Source of the DNA: Salvator merianae | Taxonomy: Eukaryota > Chordata > Lepidosauria > Squamata > Teiidae | Reading direction: 5' to 3' | DNA length: 64,000 bases | Assembly: GCA_003586115.2 (NCBI GenBank) | Contig: QVOM02000053.1 | Location: 7,553,035-7,617,034 of the forward strand | Shown: one piece after another, positions 8,789 to 18,839 of the stretch | How the letters are laid out: every line of letters begins with the position of its first letter | Numbering within the stretch: position 1 is the first letter of the stretch | Notes under the pieces: generated by a model | The model's database searches: none | The model's input: the letters and a program-made list of their open reading frames with translations, nothing else | Told to the model about the DNA's origin: nothing | Translations under genes and position numbers: made by a program

Positions 8789-11768
8789 ATGAAAATGCTT
8801 CCTGGTGTTGGGGTTTTTGGGACCGGGAGTTCAGCTCGGGTGTTGGTACCTCTGCTGAGAGCAGAAGGCTTCTCTATTGAGGCGCTCTGGGGCAAGACTG
8901 AGGAAGAAGCAAAGCAGTTAGCTGAGGAAATGAACATTTCCTTCTACACCAGTCGGACGGATGATGTCTTGCTCCACCAAGATGTGGACCTGGTTTGCAT
9001 TAACATCCCTCCGCCGCTAACACGACAAATTGCTGTGAAAGCTCTAGGTACTGTATGTTTATTTGGAAGAAGTGGTTGACTTGACTCTGGTGGTGGGTTT
9101 TCCTGAAATAGCACTATCACTTACCTTGTAGACAGAGCTGCCATTGTTGTTCCAACCACCACCCATGCACATGAACCAAAAATACCCAGGTGTGCTTGTC
9201 CACTGCATATGTACAAAGGCAAAATAGACAGCCATGCATGCACGGTGGTCATGATTGCATACTTGTGTGTATTTTGTGCTGTCAGCCTTACTCTTTGCAC
9301 ATAGCAAGCTGTCCTTTGCTGTGAACAAATACTGTGTTTTCTTTCAGTCCAAAGAAGTTTGCCAAAAGCTATCTAAATATTAGTTGGCTTGTTTATTTTA
9401 AGATTTTCTACTGTCTGCATCTTCCATTTTCATTTGGGTAAGAGGGCAGCTAAAAAGATGTTGAAGGAGAATGTTTGATTTCTCACTCCTCATACACTTC
9501 ATAACTGATGAATTGCTATTTCCCACAGGTGAAGTGTATGTTAACAGGAAAAATAGTGGTGTAAGAGTGCTCTGAAAGTGACTTCCAGTGCAGCCTTAAC
9601 CACCTGTTCTGTTTAGTTGAATTTACTGTCAGCAGGAAGGCATAGGACAATAAGTTATACAAGAAGAATCTGACTCTTTTGGGGATGTGTTTCCGTCTGT
9701 TGTTCCTGAACACTGCCAACTTTTCTGAGTTGCTGAGTCAAGGCTGGAAAACAAAAGCAGTGTATTCTTTTGGCTTCTTGTTCTAGTTGTTACAGTTCAG
9801 AAGCGACCTGTTGTTTCCTTTTTAAAAAATAGTTAAAAATAAATGGGAAGTTCCTTTACCAGTATCACAGTGTGTTTCTGAGATGCCTGCCTTTCTTTCT
9901 CTTCTCCCCATTTGTTAATTAACAGAACCTATTTTTTTATTTTTAATGCAAGAAATTACTGAGCCTTTTCATATTTAGTGTTGTATTTAAGATCAAATGT
10001 CAGTATTAGCAAAAGTACCATTAAACTTGGATAACCATGAAGAAGAGAAATTCCTCAGCTCTCTGCACTTATTTCACGCTTTGAAAATGTTATTATGGTA
10101 TTGTGTTAATTTAATTGTTTGTCAGAAGAATAGTGGGTTGTCTGTTGTTGTTGTTGGGTACTGTTGAGTTGTGGTTGACTTCTGGTTGACCACAACACCT
10201 CCATGCAGTTTTTTTGGTAGAGATACAAAAGTCGTTTGCCATTGCTTACTTCCAGGGAGAGGCTGGGGATCGAACCAGTGACCCTCTGCTCCTCAGGAAG
10301 TTGCTCTGCCACTGAGTTACAGTCCCTCTGTGCCTCCTAAAGAGAAGCTGGCAAAGATACAGAAATGGTTTGCCATTGCCTACTTCCAGGGAGAGGCTGG
10401 GATCAAACTGGCAGCCCTCTGCTCCGCACTGAGCTACAGCCCAGATTACCTATATCTGAATCTTTTATCCCCTTGTTGTATCTGAAGGAGAGGTCATGGC
10501 AAATGGTAAATTAAGAAATATGATTATAGGCAGGGCATTTGCTTAAAAGTAATGTTTCTATCTGTGAAAAATGAGTTATGCTTTTTGTGTGTTGCCAGAG
10601 ACCTTCTTTGTGTTTCTGTTGAGTACAGCAGAGGTCCGTCTGGAATATGTACTTGTCTTGTTCTCTAAAGAGAAGCTGGGTCTGGAAATGATCATGTGTT
10701 ACCTTTGTACCTCTGTTGTTCTGTCTTCCCCTCTTGTAGTTTTAGCTTCCTGGGGAAGGGATCTGTCTTATTTCATGCTTTATTACTTGTAAAACATGAT
10801 GCATAGGAATAATAAGCTTTCATGGCTTGAACAAATCGTAAATTAAAGTTACACGTTTTAATTTTGCAGGTATTGGAAAGAATGTCATCTGTGAGAAAGC
10901 TGCTACTTCTGTAGATTCTTTCAGGATGGTCACAGCAGCCAGATATTATCCCAGACTTATGAGCATCGTAGGCAACGTCCTGCGTTTTCTACCAGCTTTC
11001 GTCAAGATGAAGCAGTTAATAGAAGACCACTACGTGGGCAACGTTCTGGTCTGCGATGTTCGCGTGTACTGGGGAAGCCTTCTAAGCCACAAATACAACT
11101 GGATCTGTGATGAGCTGATGGGTGGGGGAGGCTTGCACACCATGGGGACTTACATCATTGACCTCCTCACTCACCTGACAAGCCGGAAGGCGGAGAAGGT
11201 CCACGGGCTATTGAAGACCTTTGTGAAGCAGAACTCCGCCATCAGCGGCATCCGCCACGTTACCAGTGATGACTTTTGCTTTTTTCAGATGCTGATGTCA
11301 GGAGGTGTCTGTAGCACTGTGACTTTGAACTTCAACATGCCGGGGTCATTTGTCCATGAGGTCATGATTGTTGGGTCAGCGGGGCGTCTTATAGCACGGG
11401 GCACAGATCTCTATGGCCAGAGGAACACAGCTGCCCAGGAAGAACTCCTGCTTGCAGACTCTCTGAATGTCCAAGCAGGGCTCTCAGAAAAAGGATTCAA
11501 AGACATCCCCCTTCTATACCTCAAAGGGATGGTCTACCTGGTGCAAGCCTTACGTCAGTCTTTTCAGGAGCAGGAGGACCAGCGAACCTGGGATCCCAAG
11601 CCGGTTGGAATGGCAGCTTCTTTTGAAGATGGCCTGTATATGCAAAGTGTAGTAGATGCTATTAAAAAATCCAGCAGGTCTGGGGATTGGGAAGCTGTGG
11701 AAGTAATGAATGAAGAACCAGATGCCAATCAAAACCTCTGTGAGGCACTGCAGAGAAATAACCTATAA
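8789..11768 (+). CDS. GFOD2: Glucose-fructose oxidoreductase domain-containing protein 2
   Basis: The coding exons are 8789-9047 and 10870-11768, joined GCTCTAG|GTACTG...TTTGCAG|GTATTG. They give 385 residues, the same length as the human protein as I recall it. The protein belongs to the Gfo/Idh/MocA family. The N-terminal Rossmann fold shows GVGVFGTG (residues 6-13), and the family's EK motif appears as CEKAAT (94-99). The C-terminal alpha/beta domain carries the glycine-rich [11 protein letters not shown] segment, and the protein ends CEALQRNNL as in mammals. Known for the family: NAD(P)-type fold. GFOD2 itself has been linked to the extracellular matrix, and its substrate is unknown. No frameshift or missing block is seen. 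The start is fixed by homology to [13 protein letters not shown]. The single 1.8-kb intron contains repeats. Confidence 0.97.
9078..9290. repeat. Interspersed repeat, family shared with 52.95-53.2 kb
   Basis: The GFOD2 intron carries a segment with 'AGCACTATCACTTACCTTGTAGACAGAGCTGCCATTG'-like content (shown here only in part: CACTTACCTTGTAG, GAGCTGCCATTG). It matches 52981-53018 (CACTCACCTTGTAG, GGAGCCGCCATTG). Both then contain a CACGGTGGTC...TGATTGCA/CGATCGTGCA segment. The two copies are diverged. I cannot assign the family. Confidence 0.55.
10141..10443 (-). mobile_element. tRNA-derived SINE, two adjacent antisense copies
   Basis: Read on the minus strand, a tRNA-like head is visible: box A 'TAACTCAGTGGCAGAGC' and box B 'GGTTCGATCC', followed by 'CCAGCCTCTCCCTGGAAGTA' and a GTTGTTGTTG-rich end. 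The first copy covers about 10141-10327. A second, shorter copy follows at about 10338-10443 with a damaged box A. The same family occurs at 14.7, 34.0 and 48.5 kb. Confidence 0.75.
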
Positions 11769-13285
11769 CGTTTCTGCAGAGAAGAACCACTGGAAAGACG
11801 CAGAAAACCTTAACCGTAGTAGGAGTCCACTAGCAAAAGTAAGGAAGATGTGTGCTTGTGGTTGGAAGCTCTGAGGAAATGCTTCTGGTTTTTAAACTCG
11901 TTTAAGAAGAGTTTTAAGTGTTTCAGCTTTGTAGGTCATTAGTTATTTTTTAAAAAATAAGCCTTCTGAATTGTGTATCATTAGGAAAACTTGAATTGTC
12001 CTTTGCACTCAGCAGCAGCTATCGCCAAGGCTTAGGTCTCTGTCATTGAAAGCAGAGCTGTTCTGTGCAAAGCCACACAATACAAGTTGAATGTGATGGC
12101 GTGTAGCACTTGAGAAGGTTGCTTTTCAAAAATATACACTACAGAGGGAATGGGACGCAGTGGCCAGTTTGACGCTTAAAGGGTGCAGAAGAGAGTTTGC
12201 AGTCTCCCGAGTTTTCTAAAAACTTGGTGTCTTCTGGCTGTTTTCTGCAACTCCCACTAGCCCTAGCTAGCAGATCCAGGTCATGGGAGTTCTGTTCTAA
12301 AATAAGCTGGTGGGCATCTATTGGACAGAAGCTGTAATTCAGGCCAAACTCCATGTTGCACATATTCATGTAGTCTCTCCATTTATACACAGGTCCCCTT
12401 CAGTTGCTTTAACAGTAAAGAGTACATATCAAAAATTGACCCTGGACTCCCCTGTGCTTTGCATCCCTTCAGTCAGGTGCCATAACCACCTATGTCTGTT
12501 CCTGATCCTGGAATTGGAAGTGGGCTGAAAGGGTAAAAGGATACACGGCACAAAAGACTGAGAGGAAATAAGGTGCAGAAGCCATGGCGGTTCCGCGATT
12601 TCCTTCTCTGTTTTCTCTCTGAACGGCAGTTCCACCCGTTTAAATTGGGCTTTGGTATTAAATACTTTCAGTTAAACTCTGCACTTTGAGGCTAGCAGTT
12701 CTGTTCCTTTTTTATTTTTAAAGAAAGCTGGAATTCTGAGTGGAGTTGACGCGGTCTTGTCTGTGCTTCAGTTCCTGCTGCCAGGGCAGATACGTAATAC
12801 AGAAGGGGGTTTTCTTGCATTCTCTCCTGTCCTGCTCAGTACTGCCAAATGCCATCACTGGTTGTTGTCATGACAGCAAAGAAATCAGGTCCACAAGGCA
12901 GATGTTTGTAATCCACAAAGAGACACAAAGGCAAATGGGAAGAAATGTTCCATTTCTCTGCTCATTTGTATAATGCAGTACCGTGGTTGTTTGCCTGAGA
13001 CATTAAAACAGTTTCGGTTTGGTAGATGGATTTTATCATACACTGGACAATACTGTTCTCCGTCTCTTCCCCTTCTGATGTATCCTGTGGGAAACTGACA
13101 CTGCTTGCAGGGTAATTCTTAGTGCACAACTACCAAATCTCTGATCTGATCTTCACTGGGCGAGGACGGTAGCTAATGTTTGTATTAATTGTTTACTTGA
13201 ATGTTTTTATTGTTTTCTTACTAGGTTTTAATCCTGTCTAAATATAAAGTACTATTAATAAACCATTTTTCCTGTGTTTTTGTAA
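11769..13285 (+). other. GFOD2: GFOD2 3' UTR
   Basis: About 1.5 kb of AT-rich, non-repetitive sequence follows the stop. An AATAAA signal lies at 13257-13262 and is followed by a T/G-rich stretch (CCTGTGTTTTTGTAAATC), a plausible cleavage region. No other gene intervenes. Confidence 0.6.
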
Positions 13286-13987
13286 ATCATGACTTGCTGT
13301 GGAAGAAACATAAAATTGAGAACCAGATCAGCTGGCTAGTCTGCTCTCTGAAGATCCTGAATGTTCTTCTGTTTTGAGCTTTTCTAAAAGTTATTTTTAA
13401 CCCTAAAAGCTTTATCCATAATTCTTGTTAACAGCTGTTACTTTGGTACAACTGGACTAACCAAATGAGTGGCAAATTGTTCTGTATTAGACATTCCACG
13501 TGGAATTTAAAAATCTTACCAAGGACTGTGAAGAGACAGATAGGGTTTCTTTCTTTGTTTTTAAATGGAGAAAGTGAAATTGTGTTAGAGCAGAGGTGAT
13601 TAACACTGTCTTTTGGCATCTGAAGTATTCTCCGAGCTGGGTTTCCTCCCCTACATGCTGAAGACCTTACTGATTTTTGCCAGTTGCTGTCAGAAATCAG
13701 ATGCAGTGCTAGGATGAGCAGTTTAATGCTGTCCTGTTTCGGATGGGGATGCAATTCCACCCCCCATCATTTAGATGTTGTAAGATAGCCATGTTTGCTT
13801 CCAGCATGAGGAACTCTATACTGTAGAGAATAGATTTACCAATTCTCCTCCTCTATGTTCTTTATCTAAATTATTGTACTCAGACATGATAAAAGGAACC
13901 TCAGACAAAGTGATTGTCCCTGAGTAGTTAAGCTTAATGTTCCTGTTTTAATCATCAGGCAGTAAGGGAACACGTGAATAAATATTG
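13286..13987 (-). other. Region between convergent genes, probable C16orf86 3' UTR
   Basis: GFOD2 (+) and the C16orf86 homologue (-) converge here. No coding sequence is seen. A minus-strand AATAAA (TTTATT on the plus strand, near 13206-13211) could serve the minus-strand gene, which would make the two 3' UTRs overlap. This is inferred. Confidence 0.35.
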
Positions 13988-16900
13988 TTACTTGTCCTGT
14001 GGTGACAGTGGTGGGACTAGATGAGCTGCGCAGACACTAAGCATCTTATCAATGTCCACCTGGGTCGATTTGTCGACTTCTGCCTTCACTACAGTTCCAG
14101 AAGTGGCGCTTGGTGGGATTTTCAGTTCACTGCTTTTGTCTTCTGCAGCTATAAGAAGAGAACGGAGAGCCAATGTCAGCTGTTGTTCTGTGTTGTTAAG
14201 TAGATAAGAGGAACGGTGGTTTCTTCTTGGGTTCTACCATGCTACATGTTTTCCCTCAGTCGCTTTTAACAAAGAAAGAACAGTCTTGGCACATCTGGTT
14301 CATCTGTCTTATTAACTAAAGTGTTTGCTTTACACTGGGCAGTAGCTGAGTAGCTTCAGCTCAGTGGCATGCCAAGTTGGGCAAATTTGATGCAGTCTGT
14401 TCTAGCATCACGTGAAGCTGCTCTTTGCTCAGTTTGGTAGTTCAGTAGTTATCGTACCATTTGGACTCAGCCCGGCTGGTGAAGAGAGCTTCCGAACCAG
14501 CTGAGTTGTGCAAACGGTGGCTTGGTGCAGAATTGGGACAGACTGCATCAAAATCCCCATGCACTCCGCACTCAGTGTACACCAACTCAGGGAAGTTCAG
14601 CTGCTACCAAACCAGTCCTCTGCCCATGCTTAGTTCACATAGCCTACGGAAATCACAATTATTAATTTACCGAATGTAATGCATTTGAACACCAAATGGA
14701 TTTGGTGAACGGTAGCTCAAAACTGCCTGGAAAGGAAAGGAGTTGCCAGTTCAGTCCCCAGCCTCTCCCTGGAAGTGGCAAGCTACTTCTGCATCTCTGC
14801 CAAGAAACTGCATAGAGGTGCCCATGGAGGTGTCCATGCAGTCAACCAAGAGTTGGCTCTGATTGGATGGTAACCACCCACCCATCCATCCACCCAACCA
14901 ATGCATTTGAAAGAATACAAGGTGTGCAAACGGAGGGATTCCTTAGCAGGCAGTGTGAACTGATAATTAAAAAAATAATCATTTAGAGGCTTGCCCACAG
15001 GTCTGCAGTCACAGTGACATCATCGTGCAGCTAGATGTGACGGAAGGCAGTCTGGCCCCCTCCAGACTCGAAGAAGACAGGGAGGGACAGCCAGGACGAA
15101 AGTGAAATGAGGTAAGTGCTTACCTTGTCCCAGGGTCACGCTTCCTGGCATTTAGCCTAGCAAACCCAGTCCCCATGTAAGAGGAGCATGGCCATTTCGA
15201 ATGCTTCAAACAGCATTTGAGATGGTGCTTGGCGCTATTGTGATCAGTTTGTGTAACATCTCAGTTCTCTTGGTTCCATGATCTTGGAGCTTTAACGCTT
15301 CAGACACTCTTAGTATGGGCTTGCCCCTCAAAGCACAAGAGATGTGTCCCTCAATTAGCATCTGGTTACCTTTGGATAGAGTCATTCTCCATTCTAAGGG
15401 GATTGCCTTGCTTTGTAAAATAGAGGGGGCCTCCGGCTGGGTCAGGTCATGGTCTTTGTCTGATGAGCTGTTCATCTCTGGATTGTCATAGTTGATGTAT
15501 TGGTACAAAGGGCGCAGACGCTGGGATTTTCCTGTAAAAAATAAGGTAATGTAGACTGAACAATAGGTGGCCGTTGGGCTTAGGGTTTGTTGCTGAGATT
15601 TCTAATAGCCTAACCTGAATCCATCTTTTTCTACAATGCAGGAAGTGCTTTGAGCTCATGGTTGCCACCCGTCTGACATTTGCCAGTGTTCGTTCTTGAA
15701 AGCTTTTGCCTTCTTGCTTAAGCATTAGTACCTTGCAGTGCTTTAGGGTGTAACTGACACCCTGCATTACAGAAAGCTACAGGTTCTATGCGTTCAGAGG
15801 ATCTGACCTCTTACAGAACGTAGCACCAGCACTTTGGAGCCCAATTTTTTACTCCTCCACGTTGCAGTGCGTTCAGGAAAAAAGTTACTGATTGGCTAAC
15901 CTGTTAGTGCCAAGAAAAGTGAATGAGTTTTGGGTCACTGGGTTGGAGGCTAAGAATACTGTTTGAATTCCAGTTTATACAGAATTTCTGGTGCTACTGA
16001 TGGATTGGTCAGGTTTTAAGATACAGCATGTGCACTTAATAAATGACCACCGGCTTTTTCATTTGCAAACCCATCTGTTTGTGCTGGTGGGGGCTGCTTT
16101 GGGGGTACAAACACAGCTCTGTCATTCCCATCTCACACCGAAGCAAACCATCCAGGTTCCCCACCCTAAATCCTTTGTCTGCAGCAGGGCTGCTTAACTT
16201 GCACCCTTCCAGATCTTTCTGAACTACAGCTCCCAGCGTCCTCTGCCAGCTCCCACACCGGGAGTGGAATACTGGGAGTTCAGAAACATCTGGACGGGTG
16301 CAAATAGAGTAACCCTGGCCTATAGGAATTGTTCCCTGATGTGGAACATTGCCTTACTTATAATTCTCCCTTTTTCCTTGCACTCACTCTCTACGCTTGC
16401 AGGCTCCGGAGGCAGTCCGGTTGCTGCGCTGGCGACTGTACCCGCTGCCGTCTCTTGGGGGCTTTTCCTTTTCTTGGATTTCTTGGGCTGCTTTGCAGTG
16501 ACAGAAGCTTCAGCTTTGGGGGGCTCTGTGTCTTCTCCGTGTGGAGGGAGTTTCCTGAAGTCGGCATGTTGGAAAGCGAGACTGTCGGAATTAGTTCTGT
16601 GGACCAGAAAGAAGGCGTGTGGTGGCCAGCAGGGTTCCCATGATCCTCTGTAGACCTTTGATCCCATTTACTCAGTCAGGAGTCACTTATGGTAAATTCT
16701 CCACTCTCCCCCTCTCGTGCAGAAAGGGTTCACTGGAATGGAACCCGCTGGTGATGCTCCCCACCACACCCGAGAGCAGCAGAAGCCCTTGGGAGCAATT
16801 CCGTTAGTGGGCAGTGAGCACCCTAGAGCGGAAGAGTTGCATGCAAGCAACTCTGTCCAATGAAAGTGAGGAAGCAAGATTGGGATTACAGGAAATGGCG

Positions 16901-18342
16901 CTAGGCTCCTGCCATGGTCACCCACCTACCTAACACCCCCCCCCCAATCGATTTACCACTTGCTGGAACCTTTTGCTGAAACACCAGTTGGAACGTTGGG
17001 GGAAGTCTGAATCTCGGAAACTTAAACTCATTTCTGCTTCCTATCTATGGCTGTCGTACAGATACAAGATAAAACTCGAAATCCTATCAGCACTACTGGA
17101 CATAACCTGAGGCATTCTCAATGTAGTGTTGATTGCAACGTGTAAAGAGCACCTTGCAATGCTGTTAACAGGGAAGTTATTTTTGTTATTTTATTTAAAA
17201 TATCATACATCTCTTCCCATTAAAATATAATCTCAAAAGTGGTGTACAAAGAATAAAAACAGCTAAAATCATAATAGTTACATAAAAACATAATTAAAAT
17301 CAAAGGTGGGGGAAAGAAACGAACATTCACTCTGGAAAGGCCTGGGTAAAAAGATAAGTCTTCAATTGGCACCTTAAGATCAGAGATGTAGGAGCCCTAT
17401 GAATATCAGAGGGGACACTATTCCAGAGAGTGGGTGCCACTACAAAGAAGGCCCAACAGAGGATAGTCATACGATGACATTCAGCAATTTGTGGTACTTG
17501 CAGCAGAACCTCTTCTGAAGATTGTAATGATCTCACAGGTCTATAGTGAGAGAGGCAGTCTGTCAAGTAAGTTGGTTCCAAGTTGATAAAGATCTTGTAT
17601 GCAATGACACAGGGTTTCCCACAACAGTCCCTCTTACCTGCGCATCTGGTGAGCAGCATTCACGACTGGCTTGCTGGAGACCACCAGAAGTCAGCTGAGC
17701 TCCCAAAAAGCAACAAAGGAAAGGAAGTGGGCACTTGGTTGGCTTCTGGTAGTCTCCAGCAGGCCAATCACAAATGCTGATTGCCAGACACGCAGGTAAG
17801 CAGGGTTTTGCCTTGCCTCTTGCCATCTGGAGGCAGCTGATCTTTGTACTGCTAGAGAGGCACAGAAATCTATCTCCACTTACTTCATCATTCTTGCTTT
17901 AAAGCCATAGGTTGTGAGCCAGGCCTGGAGCACAGACAGAGATCTCAGATTTTTGAGTTCTGGAAACAGTTCTTGGTGTCTCTGGACCTCTTCCTCATAA
18001 AGCTTGGTATGGAGGAGAATGCCCTTCCCATCTTCATGCCACTATGGGGAGATGAATATTGTTACTCAGTGATAGTGGGCGAGGGTTTCACAGGAAGGAC
18101 AGGATTCTAGAAGAGCACAGAAGGGAAGGCTGAAGGTTTTGGACTTAGTATTTTTTTAAGCCTGCATACTGAATTTGTACTGGCAGCTGTAGTGTTTTTA
18201 ACTTGTGCTTGCAAGTTGCAACCTGTGACTCTTCAGATGATGTTGGACTTCAATTCCCATAATCCCTGGTTATTGGTCATACTGTCTGGAAGTCAATCCA
18301 CAAATAACATAATCAACCTAAATCCACCTAAAGTAATGTGAA

Positions 18343-18391
<49 letters not shown>

Positions 18392-18594
18392 CATATCCTT
18401 GGTGAACTGTGAACAGGACGTCCTGCAGGGTCTGCATTTCCCTGCTTGCCTCATGCACAGCGTTCATCTTGTACCTCCAGTGATTTGATGGTAGAGTTGT
18501 CCAAGGCTGCCGCCAACTGGTGGAGGAAATGCGGCAGGTCTGCCTTTCCCCCTGCTTTCTTCTCGCTGGGGCTCCTTACCGAACCAGCCATTGT
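13988..18594 (-). CDS. C16orf86: C16orf86 homologue with an N-terminal HSF-type winged-helix domain
   Basis: Coding exons, in transcription order, are 18591-18475, 18041-17884, 16596-16388, 15531-15370 and 14148-13988. Total is 807 nt, 268 residues, all GT/AG and in phase. The first exon begins 3 nt before the ATG at an acceptor (CTCTGCAG|ACAATGG), so a non-coding exon lies upstream. The C-terminal half carries the C16orf86 signatures: KKSKKRK (130-136), QRLRPLYQYINYDNPEMN (165-182) and KAEVDKSTQVDIDKMLSVC (237-255), closely matching the human protein as I remember it. Residues about 19-106 read as a diverged heat-shock-factor DNA-binding domain: LPHFLHQL, W40-x3-G44, TTYGFKA (82-88) and LAFQHADF (98-105). 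The consensus recognition-helix arginine (SFVRQLN) is not conserved (SLSVLQAWLTTYGF). The orientation opposite to GFOD2 and ENKD1 matches human. Function is unknown. An alternative acceptor in the last exon (14142) would remove two residues. Confidence 0.85.
14700..14885 (+). mobile_element. tRNA-derived SINE, sense copy
   Basis: Degenerate box A (CGGTAGCTCAAAACTGCC) and box B (AGTTCAGTCCC) are followed by CCAGCCTCTCCCTGGAAGT, GCATCTCTGCCAAGAAACTG and a GGTTGACTGCATGGA-type segment, in the same family as the antisense copy at 10.1 kb. It lies in the last intron of the C16orf86 homologue. Confidence 0.65.
16197..16305. mobile_element. Short hairpin MITE, about 109 bp
   Basis: The left arm ACTTGCACCCTTCCAGAT, then TTTCTGAACT and CTCCCAG, is mirrored by CTGGGAGTTCAGAAACATCT and GGACGGGTGCAAAT on the right. 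Arms are about 38 bp, with a short GC-rich centre. The sequence resembles hAT-type hairpin elements that are common in lizards. It sits about 80 bp 3' of a coding exon of the C16orf86 homologue. Confidence 0.7.
17165..17660 (-). mobile_element. L2-like LINE 3' end, antisense
   Basis: On the minus strand a broken ORF ends with peptide pieces typical of LINE ORF2 C-termini: VAPTLWNSVPSDI and LKTYLFTQAF. An AT-rich 3' tail with ATAAA repeats follows. It sits in intron 2 of the C16orf86 homologue and has no 5' part. Confidence 0.7.
17660..17772. repeat. Inverted repeat/hairpin, about 32-bp arms
   Basis: CGACTGGCTTGCTGGAGACC plus ACCAGAAGTCAGC on the left is mirrored by TTGGCTTCTGGTAGTCTCCA plus GCAGGCCAATC on the right, with a loop of about 40 bp. 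It lies about 110 bp 3' of the exon at 17884-18041. It is probably a small DNA-transposon derivative. No target duplication was identified. Confidence 0.65.
18343..18391. repeat. (ATCT)n microsatellite
   Basis: About 12 perfect ATCT units lie in the first coding intron of the C16orf86 homologue, about 85 bp from the donor of its first coding exon. Confidence 0.95.
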
Positions 18595-18625
18595 CTGCAG
18601 AGGAAAAATGACACGACATTGTTAA

Positions 18626-18839
18626 GGCTGTGATCAGACACAACCAAAAAAACCATCTCTGAGACGGCTCGGAGACAGCTTTGAGGTGGTATTGTTCACG
18701 CACCTGTCTGCCCCTCCCCCTTCTCATGAACGTCCTATGCTAGAAAAGGTGGATTAGAGAAGACTTGGGAACACGAGGGCCACACACCGTCTCCATGAAG
18801 CGCCTCCAAGTCGCCCCTTTTGTTATGTCTGAACACAGC
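18626..18839. mobile_element. MITE copy A, GGCTGTG-type termini, 214 bp
   Basis: The left end GGCTGTGATCAGACACAAC is mirrored by GTTATGTCTGAACACAGC on the right. A TTAA tetranucleotide directly abuts each end (18622-18625 and 18840-18843), as expected for a piggyBac-type target site. The interior aligns over its full length, in reverse orientation, with the element at 58462-58676. It lies about 30 bp upstream of the first coding exon of the C16orf86 homologue, next to the polypyrimidine tract. Confidence 0.75.

Noticed and set aside
15206..15369. C-terminal extension of the fourth C16orf86 coding exon to the stop at 15206
   Set aside because: The donor AAAG|GTAACC at 15370/15369 joins in frame to the conserved last exon, which the readthrough would omit.
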